This document shows, piece after piece, positions 49,925-57,955 of a stretch of 64,000 bases of DNA. Numbering within the stretch: position 1 is the first letter of the stretch; every line of letters starts with the position of its first letter. Below the pieces are notes generated by a model that made no database searches, was not told the DNA's origin, and saw nothing but the letters and a program-made list of their open reading frames with translations. The position numbers and the translations under genes were made by a program. The DNA is from Flavobacterium sp. MC2016-06 (GTDB lineage Bacteria > Bacteroidota > Bacteroidia > Flavobacteriales > Flavobacteriaceae), in the NCBI RefSeq assembly GCF_009711165.2, contig NZ_WMID02000004.1, positions 1-64,000 on the forward strand. Direction: 5' to 3'.

Positions 49925-50902
49925 ATGAAAAAATTGTACTTCTTTGTTCCTTTTATTTTATTAAGCTGCAAATCTAATACAACTGCCGTAACCGAAAAAA
50001 CTTCAAAAGCAGTTTCAGAATCAAAAGAGATTACTTATAAAGTTGAGCAGGCAGACGTCTCAGATTTTTTAAAATATCTTTCTTCTGATGAATTAGAAGG
50101 ACGTGAAACCGGAACGAAAGGAATAGAAAAAGCAGCTGTTTTTCTAGAAGATTTTTTTAAGAAAAACAATATCAAACCTTATTTCTCTACTTATCGCGAT
50201 ACATTGACCAACTTTAAAACTCCAGCCTACAATATTGTCGGCGTTTTAGAAGGCACAGATCCTGAACTTAAAAAAGAATTTGTGGTTTTAAGTGCGCATT
50301 ACGACCATATTGGTTTAGAAAAAAATAAACAAGCAGATGTTATTAATAACGGAGCCAACGACGATGCGTCTGGTGTAACCGCTGTTGCGCAGATGGCAAA
50401 ATATTTCAGCGAAACAAAATCGAATAAACGAAGTATTCTTTTTGTGTTTTTTGCAGGAGAAGAAAAGGGATTATTAGGTTCTAAAAGTTTAGTACAGAAA
50501 CTTCAAAAGCAAGATTTTAATTTATACGCCCAGCTGAATATCGAAATGATTGGCGTACCAATGAAAAGAGATTATCTAGCATATATTACGGGTTACGATA
50601 AATCGAATATGGCCGAAAAAATTAACGAATATACAGGTAAAAAAACAATTGGCTTTTTGCCAAAAGAAGCCGAATATAAATTGTTTTACAGATCAGACAA
50701 TTATTCATTTTACGATGCTTTCAAAAAACCTTGTCAATCGATAAGTACATTTGATTTTGAGAATTTTGAATTTTATCATCATCCTTCAGATGAGTTTAAA
50801 GTAATGGATATTCCTCACATGACTTCTTTTATACAAGAATTTTTACCCGCAGTTACTCAAATCGCAAGTTCTAAAACGCAAGAAATTACCATGAAGAATT
50901 AA
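49925..50902 (+). CDS. M28-family aminopeptidase lipoprotein
   Basis: A 325-residue peptidase with a lipoprotein signal ending 'FILLSC'. The two-zinc ligands are visible: 'VVLSAHYDHIG' (H, D), 'NNGANDDASGVTA' (bridging D), 'FVFFAGEEKGLLGS' (catalytic E and ligand E) and 'FEFYHHPSDEF' (H). It cleaves N-terminal residues from peptides outside the inner membrane. It is the last gene of the operon starting at 45548. Confidence 0.92.
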   Translation: MKKLYFFVPFILLSCKSNTTAVTEKTSKAVSESKEITYKVEQADVSDFLKYLSSDELEGRETGTKGIEKAAVFLEDFFKKNNIKPYFSTYRDTLTNFKTPAYNIVGVLEGTDPELKKEFVVLSAHYDHIGLEKNKQADVINNGANDDASGVTAVAQMAKYFSETKSNKRSILFVFFAGEEKGLLGSKSLVQKLQKQDFNLYAQLNIEMIGVPMKRDYLAYITGYDKSNMAEKINEYTGKKTIGFLPKEAEYKLFYRSDNYSFYDAFKKPCQSISTFDFENFEFYHHPSDEFKVMDIPHMTSFIQEFLPAVTQIASSKTQEITMKN

Positions 50903-50937
50903 CCGTTCTTTTTAAGGGTTTTGTTTATTTTTGCTAG

Positions 50938-51615
50938 ATGAAAAATATTATAATTACAGGAACGAGTAGAGGTATAGGTTACGAATTGGCTTTGCAGTTT
51001 GCAAATGCTGGTAATAAAGTATTGGCTATTTCGAGAAAAATACCTCAGGCACTCTTAGAGCATGAAAATGTAACGTGCTTATCTATTGACTTATCAAATG
51101 AATCAGAATTATATAAAGTTGAAGATTTTCTTTCTTCAACTTGGAAAAAAGTAGATGCTTTAGTGCACAATGCAGGCGCGTTACTTTTAAAACCTTTTGC
51201 AGCAACAACGCAGGCAGATTTTGAAAGTATTTATAAAGTGAATGTTTTTGCCGTTGCAAATCTTACTAGAATTACTTTGCCATATCTTCAAAAAGGAAGT
51301 CATGTCGTGACCATAAGTTCAATTGGCGGTGTACGCGGGAGTTTAAAATTTGCAGGTTTAGCAGCTTATAGTTCTAGTAAAGGAGCCGTAATTACTCTAA
51401 CAGAATTATTGGCAGAAGAATACAAAGAACAGGGAATTTCATTTAATGTTCTAGCGTTAGGTTCTGTGCAGACTGAAATGCTGCAAGAAGCTTTTCCAGG
51501 ATATCAAGCGCCAATTTCTGCCGAAGGAATGGCAACTTATATTTATGATTTTACTTTAAATGGAAATAAGTATTTTAACGGTAAGGTTTTAGAAGTTTCG
51601 TCTACTAACCCTTAA
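50938..51615 (+). CDS. SDR-family oxidoreductase
   Basis: A 225-residue short-chain dehydrogenase. The cofactor motif TGTSRGIG is at residues 6-13, 'LVHNAGA' is the stabilising NAG motif, catalytic Ser lies in 'VVTISSIGG', and Tyr/Lys in 'AAYSSSKGA'. The lack of an acidic residue after strand 2 ('AISRK') suggests NADPH preference. Substrate unknown. It starts 35 bases after the M28 gene. Confidence 0.9.
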   Translation: MKNIIITGTSRGIGYELALQFANAGNKVLAISRKIPQALLEHENVTCLSIDLSNESELYKVEDFLSSTWKKVDALVHNAGALLLKPFAATTQADFESIYKVNVFAVANLTRITLPYLQKGSHVVTISSIGGVRGSLKFAGLAAYSSSKGAVITLTELLAEEYKEQGISFNVLALGSVQTEMLQEAFPGYQAPISAEGMATYIYDFTLNGNKYFNGKVLEVSSTNP

Positions 51616-51696
51616 ATAAAATTCCAATTTTTGAAATTCCAAATTCCAATTTTTGCATTTTAACTCATAATTCATAACTCAAATTCATAATTAAAA

Positions 51697-52299
51697 TTGA
51701 ACGAAACTTTAGCCAGATATATACCCGAATATGCTGTAAAGCCTATTTTTGATTTGATTGTTGCCAATCAGGTCCATCTAAAAATCGTAAATGAGCGTCA
51801 GACGCGTCATGGTGATTACAGACGCGGACCTAGTGGTAAACATGAAATTACGGTAAATGCAAGTCTAAATAAATATCGATTTCTGATTACTTTGGTTCAT
51901 GAAATCTCTCATTTGGTAGCATTTGAAAAGTTTGGACGAAATATAAAACCTCATGGTAATGAATGGAAATATACTTTTCAGCGAATGATGGTTCCGTTTA
52001 TACGGCCAGAGATATTTCCGGGTCAATTATTACCGCTCTTAGCAAGGCATTTTAAGAACCCTACAGCGAGCAGTGATACCGATACGACTTTGTCATTGGC
52101 TTTGAAACAATATGACGCTAAAGACGATAAAAATTATGTTTTTGAGATTCCTTACGGAAGTGTTTTTAAAATCAAAAATGGAAAAGTATTTAAGAAAATC
52201 GCCGTTAGAACAAAACGTTTTGAATGCATCGAAATAAGTTCAGGAAGAACCTATCTTTTTAATCCAAATGCGGAGGTAGAATTGATAAATTCCAATTAA
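51697..52299 (+). CDS. SprT-like metallopeptidase-fold protein
   Basis: A 200-residue protein starting at TTG. Zinc motif HEISH is at residues 68-72, with a third histidine in 'NIKPHGNEW' (H86), the SprT/Spartan arrangement. The N-terminal 'MNETLARYIPEYAVKPIFDLI' agrees with what is usual for flavobacterial homologues, supporting the TTG start. SprT proteins may clear DNA-protein crosslinks or act in transcription elongation; the bacterial role is unclear. Confidence 0.85.
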   Translation: MNETLARYIPEYAVKPIFDLIVANQVHLKIVNERQTRHGDYRRGPSGKHEITVNASLNKYRFLITLVHEISHLVAFEKFGRNIKPHGNEWKYTFQRMMVPFIRPEIFPGQLLPLLARHFKNPTASSDTDTTLSLALKQYDAKDDKNYVFEIPYGSVFKIKNGKVFKKIAVRTKRFECIEISSGRTYLFNPNAEVELINSN

Positions 52300-52312
52300 G
52301 ATAATAAATTCC

Positions 52313-52380
52313 AATACAAAAAATTCCAAATTCCAATTATCAAATTGGAATTTGGAATTTTTTGTATTGGAATTTTTTTA
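52313..52380 (+). repeat. AATTCCAA palindrome, also terminator
   Basis: AATTCCAATACAAAAAATTCC and the following AAATTCCAATT pair with AATTGGAATTTGGAATTTTTTGTATTGGAATT, giving a stem of about 30 bp followed by a T run. Related elements occur at 51620-51660, 53085-53150 and 55613-55770. It probably terminates the SprT-like transcript. Confidence 0.8.
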
Positions 52381-52468
52381 AAATAGAGAGCTTTACAAAA
52401 GTATAATGTATGATTTAGTTTATATTTATCAAATAATTGCATCTTTATAACCACTTACAAAGCTGATT

Positions 52469-53071
52469 ATGATAAAAAAACTACTTAAAATTATTTTTGT
52501 CTTTATTCTTTCAAGCCCAATGTTTAGCCAGCAGGCCAATGATGCTGAAGCAAACGAAAATTCAAATCCAATTATTTATGTTGAAGGTTTTGGCGGTCCA
52601 ACCGTTGTCAAAAATATTGGAATTTCTGGAGGCGTTGAATTGAATTGTCAGTCAGGAAAAAGCCTTTTTAGTTTTAGATATATCAATGCAGTAGGATATA
52701 GGCAAAGAGAAGAAAACTATATAATAGCACCTAGATTTTATAAATCTGAAGATACTAAAGAATATGCTTTGCTGTATGGAGGGCGCTGGTTAAGCGACAA
52801 TCATTCTTATAGTATTTCTGCAGGAATCAGCCGTGTTAATATGGAATGGGCAGTTAGAGATCTTGATGACGTTAGACATGGATATTACGAGAACTTTTAT
52901 GCCGTACCTTTTGAAGCTAATTACAAATGGTTTTACTCAAAAAAGAAATCTAACCTTATTTTTAATGCCATGATACCAAGTGTTGGTGTTAAACTTTTTG
53001 GCAGCATAGGCGAATACAGCTTTGTTGGAGTAGGAGTTACAGTAGGTTTTGGATTTAGCAAACATTACTAA
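52469..53071 (+). CDS. Secreted hypothetical protein, possibly outer-membrane barrel
   Basis: A 200-residue protein with a signal peptide ending 'SPMFSQQ'. The mature part is made of amphipathic strands separated by turns ('GVELNCQSGKSLFSFRYINAVGYRQRE', 'YSISAGISRVNMEWAVRD', 'FVGVGVTVGFGFSKHY') and ends in an aromatic residue, all compatible with a small outer-membrane beta-barrel. No family recognised. Confidence 0.65.
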   Translation: MIKKLLKIIFVFILSSPMFSQQANDAEANENSNPIIYVEGFGGPTVVKNIGISGGVELNCQSGKSLFSFRYINAVGYRQREENYIIAPRFYKSEDTKEYALLYGGRWLSDNHSYSISAGISRVNMEWAVRDLDDVRHGYYENFYAVPFEANYKWFYSKKKSNLIFNAMIPSVGVKLFGSIGEYSFVGVGVTVGFGFSKHY

Positions 53072-53084
53072 ATTATTTAAATTT

Positions 53085-53150
53085 AAAAATTCCAATAAAA
53101 AAATCCCAAATTCCAATTGTTACGATTGAAATTTGGGATTTTAAATATTT
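53085..53150. repeat. AATTCCAA palindrome
   Basis: AAAAAAATCCCAAATTCCAAT and ATTGAAATTTGGGATTTT form an imperfect hairpin between two convergent genes and can terminate both. Confidence 0.7.
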
Positions 53151-53167
53151 GAAATTTCAGAAAGACT

Positions 53168-53929
53168 TTAGCCTTTCAAATACGCTTCTCTAACTTTTTT
53201 GAACAGGTTTGAAGAATAAACAAATTTTACAATATCTTTATTATCCGTTCTAAAGATTTCTTCTTTAGTTCCCTGCCATGCTTTAATTCCTTTTTTAAGG
53301 AAAACGATATTCTCTCCAATTTCCATAACAGAGTTCATATCGTGTGTATTAATCACAGTTGTAATATTGTATTCTTCGGTGATTTCTTTAATTAAATTAT
53401 CAATCAAAGTTGAGGTATTTGGATCTAAACCAGAGTTAGGTTCATCACAAAACAAATACTTCGGATTATTTACAATTGCGCGCGCAATCGCCACACGTTT
53501 CTGCATACCACCCGAAATTTCAGAAGGCAGTTTTTTGTGTGCATCAACTAGGTTTACTCTTTCTAAAACAAAATCAACACGTTCTTTTATTTTAGCTTTA
53601 TTGTCTTTGGTAAACATTCTAAGAGGAAAAGCAACATTTTCTGCAACTGTCATCGAATCGAATAATGCACTTCCTTGAAAAACCATTCCAATTTCAGTCC
53701 TTAACTCTCTTTTCTCATCTGGATTTAAATCAGAATATACACGTCCGTCAAACTCAATTGTTCCAGCATCTGGTGTATGAATACCTAATAAGGTTTTTAA
53801 TAATACCGTTTTTCCAGATCCAGATTGTCCAATAATCAAGTTGGTTTTTCCAGATTCAAAAACGGTCGAAACCCCTTTTAAAACTTTACCATCACCAAAT
53901 GATTTTTCTATGTTTTTTACTTCTATCAT
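53168..53929 (-). CDS. MlaF-type ABC transporter ATP-binding protein
   Basis: A 253-residue ATPase with Walker A GQSGSGKT (about residues 34-41), signature 'ISGGMQKRVAIARAIV', Walker B 'YLFCDEPNSGLDP' and H loop 'VINTHDM'. The ISGGM signature and 'EPNSGLDP' are typical of MlaF, which moves phospholipids between the membranes to keep outer-membrane asymmetry. Its ATG overlaps the stop of the MlaE gene (TAATG). No mlaD follows here. Confidence 0.92.
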   Translation of the reverse strand: MIEVKNIEKSFGDGKVLKGVSTVFESGKTNLIIGQSGSGKTVLLKTLLGIHTPDAGTIEFDGRVYSDLNPDEKRELRTEIGMVFQGSALFDSMTVAENVAFPLRMFTKDNKAKIKERVDFVLERVNLVDAHKKLPSEISGGMQKRVAIARAIVNNPKYLFCDEPNSGLDPNTSTLIDNLIKEITEEYNITTVINTHDMNSVMEIGENIVFLKKGIKAWQGTKEEIFRTDNKDIVKFVYSSNLFKKVREAYLKG

Positions 53930-54675
53930 TATCCTAATAATAATTGAGTTAATATATAATTAAAAAGAATGATACAAACCGATGTCCATACAAACGATAC
54001 CGTACTCGCTTTACCTACTTCAAGTGCACCACCTTTCATGTAATAGCCGTGAAAAGATGGAATTGTAGCCAATAGCATTGCAAAAATTAAAGTCTTAATA
54101 AAAGCATAGGTAATGTGAAACGGAATAAATTCCATTTGAGCTCCTTGAATAAAATCGCCACTAGTAGAAAAACCACCGTAAGCACAAGCAAGCCACCCTC
54201 CAAAAATACCTAAAAACATACTAATCCCAATTACAAAAGGATACATCAATAAAGCGATTATTTTTGGAAAAACAAGATAGTTTAAAGAGTTAACACCCAT
54301 AACTTCAAGAGCATCAATTTGCTCTGTAACACGCATTGTTCCAATACTTGAAGTAATGTACGATCCCATTTTTCCTGCCATAATAACAGAAATAAAAGTA
54401 GGAGCAAATTCTAGAATTACAGATTGACGAGTAGCAAAACCAATTAAGTATTTTGGAATTAACGGGTTTGTTAAGTTTAATGCCGTTTGAATGGCAACAA
54501 CTCCTCCAATAAAGAAAGATATAAAACAAACAATTCCAAGAGAATCAATTATTAAGTCGTCTATTTCTTTGAGAATCAAACTTTTCATCACAGGCCATTT
54601 GGTCTGTTTGTTAAAAATTTCTTTCAGCATTAAAAAATATCTTCCTATTTGGGATAAATAACGAATGAGCATCAT
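53929..54675 (-). CDS. MlaE-type ABC transporter permease
   Basis: A 248-residue permease with the MlaE core: 'FISFFIGGVVAIQTALNL', 'EFAPTFISVIMAGKMGSYITSSIGTMRVTEQIDALEVMGVNSLNYLVFPK' (the conserved coupling helix EQIDAL) and four to five transmembrane helices. It partners the MlaF ATPase whose start codon overlaps its stop. Confidence 0.92.
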   Translation of the reverse strand: MMLIRYLSQIGRYFLMLKEIFNKQTKWPVMKSLILKEIDDLIIDSLGIVCFISFFIGGVVAIQTALNLTNPLIPKYLIGFATRQSVILEFAPTFISVIMAGKMGSYITSSIGTMRVTEQIDALEVMGVNSLNYLVFPKIIALLMYPFVIGISMFLGIFGGWLACAYGGFSTSGDFIQGAQMEFIPFHITYAFIKTLIFAMLLATIPSFHGYYMKGGALEVGKASTVSFVWTSVCIILFNYILTQLLLG

Positions 54676-54756
54676 AGTTTTTACAAATATTGGCTAAGGT
54701 AAAAATAAGTTACGAGTTTTGGGTAATGAGTTAAGTAATTTCGGTTGTTTCACCAA

Positions 54757-55605
54757 TCAAATTAACTTTTGTTTCATTTTCTGCAAACGATAATTTCTAA
54801 TAAACTTAGCTTGTTCAGGAGTAACCAATAAAGGAGTTTTAGCTTTTTTAGCTTTCCAAAATCCTTTTATATAATCAAAAAATAAGAGCGGTTTTTTCTT
54901 CATCATCGACAGTTTAGCCGATGCAATTGCAGTGATCCAAAATCCGTATCCAAGAGTAAAAAAAGCTTCACCTTGTTTGTAACGTGCTGTTTTGTTATAA
55001 TTTGCGCCAGTTGGTTTAAGATGTTTTACATGTAAAGAAGAGTCGGTAACTATTTTCCAATCATAATATTTACAAAGTAATTCGTCTACCGTATCCCAGC
55101 CCATAGCCGGTTTTAAGCCGCCAATTTGCTGAAAAGTTGCTGCACGATATGTTTTCAGCGCACCGCGAATATGGTCTTTATCTGTTAGGTTTTCTAAAAC
55201 CCATTCACCATTTTTTTCTATATAACAAAATCCGCCAGCCATTCCAACTCTAGCATCAGATTGAAAATGAGCAATAATAGTTTCAAAATAATTAGGAGGA
55301 AAAATCAAATCGCCGTCAATTTTTACAATAATATCATAATCAGAATCTAAAGTTTCAAAACCTTTTTGAAAAGCTTGAATAACTTTACTTCCGGGCATGT
55401 GTATCGCATCTGAAGTTTTATTGACAACAGAAATAAACGGATTCTCTTTCGCAAAACCTAAAACAACTTCTTCCGTTTTATCTGTAGAATTGTCATTAAC
55501 CACAACCACTTTTGTTGGTAAAATCGTTTGCGAAACCAAAGACTGCAAAGTCAGACCAATTAAATCTTGTTCGTTATGCGCAGGAATGACGATGTAATAT
55601 TTCAT
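54757..55605 (-). CDS. Family 2 glycosyltransferase
   Basis: A 282-residue GT-A enzyme. 'YYIVIPAHNEQDLIGLTLQSLVSQT' starts the Rossmann-like fold, 'VVVNDNSTDKT' gives the nucleotide-binding aspartate, and 'VKIDGDLIFPPNYFE' the DxD metal motif. The C-terminus is basic and amphipathic without clear transmembrane helices. The acceptor is unknown; surface polysaccharide or glycolipid synthesis is likely. ATG 55605 was preferred to the one four codons upstream because the fold starts at once. Confidence 0.9.
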   Translation of the reverse strand: MKYYIVIPAHNEQDLIGLTLQSLVSQTILPTKVVVVNDNSTDKTEEVVLGFAKENPFISVVNKTSDAIHMPGSKVIQAFQKGFETLDSDYDIIVKIDGDLIFPPNYFETIIAHFQSDARVGMAGGFCYIEKNGEWVLENLTDKDHIRGALKTYRAATFQQIGGLKPAMGWDTVDELLCKYYDWKIVTDSSLHVKHLKPTGANYNKTARYKQGEAFFTLGYGFWITAIASAKLSMMKKKPLLFFDYIKGFWKAKKAKTPLLVTPEQAKFIRNYRLQKMKQKLI

Positions 55606-55612
55606 ATTAAAT

Positions 55613-55770
55613 TCCAAAATTTTTAAATTTCAAATTCCAAACTTTTAGATTAAATCCCAATTTTTTAAATTCCAAATTCCAATTAAAAAACTAGTTGGAA
55701 TTTGGAATTTTATTTTAATGATTTCCAAAATAGTTGGAATTTGGAATTTAAAAGAATTGGAATTTATAAA
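55613..55770. repeat. Cluster of AATTCCAA palindromes
   Basis: Several units of AAATTCCAAATTCCAA and the reverse TTGGAATTTGGAATTT are arranged as nested inverted repeats over 158 bases between two minus-strand genes. No ORF. Confidence 0.75.
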
Positions 55771-55771
55771 T

Positions 55772-56293
55772 TTATGCTTTTTCAGCATAAATGATATAAT
55801 ATCTATTGGTGAAACTGCGTAAAAAAGGTCTTAAACCAAATTTCTTTACAGGATTAGTCCATTTTTGTCTGTCGATAATTTTCCAGCCTGTTTTTTCTAA
55901 AAGCCAGTCTAATTGCCAGTCTTCAAATTCGTGGTAATGTCTGTCCCACATATCAGTTTTGCTTCTGTATGCAGGAGAAAACCACAAACGCATTGGGATT
56001 GAAATTAAAAGTTTATCAGATTTGATTTCACTTAAAATTGTAAACGGATTTAATAAATGTTCGAAGATTTCGAATGCAGTTACAACAGCTGTTTTTTCGG
56101 TATTAAAAACATTTTGATTTAAATCTAAATCTTCTCCAGTAGTATTTTTTACTGAGAAACCAGCTTCTTTCATGATTTTAGAAAACGGATTTTCTACTCC
56201 TAAATCTAGAATGGTTTCAGATGTATTGATGTGCTTTTGTAAAAATTCTAAAGTAAGTTTGAATCTTTTATTTGGAAATGTTTTTTCGTACAT
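55772..56293 (-). CDS. Class I SAM-dependent methyltransferase
   Basis: A 173-residue protein. SAM motif I is 'ETILDLGVENPFS' (about residues 26-38), and 'VVTAFEIFEHLLNPFTIL' is the motif II/III region with the aspartate replaced. The fold is short, lacking the last strands of longer enzymes but typical of small Methyltransf_11-like proteins. Substrate unknown. It follows the KAS III-like gene on the same strand. Confidence 0.8.
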   Translation of the reverse strand: MYEKTFPNKRFKLTLEFLQKHINTSETILDLGVENPFSKIMKEAGFSVKNTTGEDLDLNQNVFNTEKTAVVTAFEIFEHLLNPFTILSEIKSDKLLISIPMRLWFSPAYRSKTDMWDRHYHEFEDWQLDWLLEKTGWKIIDRQKWTNPVKKFGLRPFLRSFTNRYYIIYAEKA

Positions 56294-56468
56294 AATAATT
56301 GCGAGGAACGAAGCAATCTCTCGTTCTTAATTTTATAATTAAGTGGCAAATATACAAAGATATCTTCTTTTTTTGTTTTTTAATTGGAATGAAAAAGTCA
56401 AGTTTAAAATGCTGTTTTCTGAGCATTTTATTTTTTACGTGTTTTAATAAAATATGCTGCATCGATTT

Positions 56469-56532
56469 CTCGCAAAGACGCAAAGTCGCAAAGTAATACT
56501 TAAAAAACTTTGCGACTTTGCGTCTTTGCGAG
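56469..56532. repeat. CGCAAAGTCGCA palindrome, copy 2
   Basis: A perfect 25-bp inverted repeat: CTCGCAAAGACGCAAAGTCG + CAAAG at 56469-56493 and its reverse complement at 56508-56532, with a 14-base loop. Same family as 40553-40623. Confidence 0.85.
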
Positions 56533-56585
56533 ATTATTTCACTTCAACTAAAAAAAACTTAAATCAATTTAAGCTATTATAGTCA

Positions 56586-57644
56586 TTAATATCGATATAC
56601 AAATGCGTTCACATTCATTCCAGCTCCAACAGAAGCAAAAATGACAACATCACCTTTGTTAATTTCATGGTTCTCTAATTTTCCTTGCAGTAAAAGATCA
56701 TAAAGAGTAGGTACAGTTGCAACACTGCTGTTTCCAAGATCGTGTATACTCATAGGCATAATATCTTTAGGCGCAGTTTTGTCGTATAATTTGTAAAAAC
56801 GGTCAATAATAGCTTCGTCCATTTTTTCGTTTGCCTGATGAATCAAGATTTTTTTAACGTCATCAATTGCAATACCGCTTTTGTCTAAACAGCTCTTCAT
56901 AGCACAAGGAACTTGACTTAATGCAAATTCGTAAATTTTACGACCATACATTTTAATGTATTTAATATCTGGATCTAAATCTGGATTGTATGATTTTCCG
57001 AAGTATAAAAAGTTAGCTTCTTCATTTGCAAAAGTGGCACTTTCATAAGATAATAAACCAGCTTCATCATCAGAAGCTTCTAAAATAGAAACTCCAGCTC
57101 CATCAGAATAAATCATAGAATCACGGTCATGATCATCAACAACTCTTGATAAAGTTTCGGCGCCAATTACCATAACACGTTTTGCCATTCCGGATTTGAT
57201 AAAAGCATTAGCCTGCAAAACTCCTTCAATCCAGCCCGGACATCCAAAAAGAATATCGTAAGCTACGCATTTAGGGTTTTTAATATCTAATTTGTTTTTA
57301 ACACGAGTTGCCAAACTTGGTAAAATGTCAGTCTGATGCGTTCCAGATTTTACATCTCCAAAATTATGTGCAAATATGATATAATCTAAAGTTTCTTTGT
57401 CAATACCAGCATTTTCGATTGCCTTTTCAGCTGCAAAATAAGCTAAATCAGATGAGGTGTGATTGTCTTCGGCGTAACGACGGTTTTCAATTCCGGTAAT
57501 GCCTTTGAATTTTTTTATAACTACCTCATTCGCGTAGCCAAAAGGAGTTCCGTCTTCATTTAAAAATACATGCTTGTCAAAGTCCGTATTGCTTACTTCT
57601 TTAGTAGGAATATAACTTCCTATACCTATTATTTTTATTTTCAT
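56586..57644 (-). CDS. 3-oxoacyl-ACP synthase III-like enzyme
   Basis: A 352-residue thiolase-fold protein. The catalytic cysteine is C135 in 'ILFGCPGWIEG', the histidine is in 'ILIHQANEKMDEAI' and the asparagine in 'HDLGNSSVATVPTL', the full Cys-His-Asn triad of FabH. Family members start fatty acid chains by condensing acyl-CoA with malonyl-ACP. An insertion around residues 24-44 distinguishes it from housekeeping FabH, so it may serve a specialised lipid; the nearby glycosyltransferase and methyltransferase fit that idea. Confidence 0.88.
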   Translation of the reverse strand: MKIKIIGIGSYIPTKEVSNTDFDKHVFLNEDGTPFGYANEVVIKKFKGITGIENRRYAEDNHTSSDLAYFAAEKAIENAGIDKETLDYIIFAHNFGDVKSGTHQTDILPSLATRVKNKLDIKNPKCVAYDILFGCPGWIEGVLQANAFIKSGMAKRVMVIGAETLSRVVDDHDRDSMIYSDGAGVSILEASDDEAGLLSYESATFANEEANFLYFGKSYNPDLDPDIKYIKMYGRKIYEFALSQVPCAMKSCLDKSGIAIDDVKKILIHQANEKMDEAIIDRFYKLYDKTAPKDIMPMSIHDLGNSSVATVPTLYDLLLQGKLENHEINKGDVVIFASVGAGMNVNAFVYRY

Positions 57645-57900
57645 TATTCCTTAATTATCCGATAAATTTAGTGCTAAAGTATAAATAAATTCATGATAAC
57701 TATCATAAAAAATACTATGCATGCATATAATTATGAAAAAGTAAATTTTTCTTGAATTTATTGTTAATTTTTTAATGAAATTTAAGTTTAACCGAGATTT
57801 CAAACGTTTGAGATTTAACATCCAATTTATTTTTATTTGATAAAAATTCTATTGCAAGTTATAAAAATAAAAAAGTTTTTTCAGATTGTTATAAAAATAG
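57645..57900. other. Intergenic region upstream of KAS III-like gene
   Basis: No gene visible. On the minus strand TACTTTAG (57674-57681), close to TAnnTTTG, lies 29 bases before the start codon and is a candidate -7 element. The rest is AT-rich without recognisable structure. Confidence 0.4.
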
Positions 57901-57931
57901 AAAACCCGACAACTAAAAAGTTATCGGGTTT
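57901..57931 (-). terminator. Terminator of gcvP
   Basis: AAACCCGACAACT and AGTTATCGGGTTT form a stem with one mismatch and a short loop, 25 bases beyond the gcvP stop codon; A and T runs flank it. Confidence 0.85.
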
Positions 57932-57955
57932 ATTTATAAGTAGAAAAACTAATTT

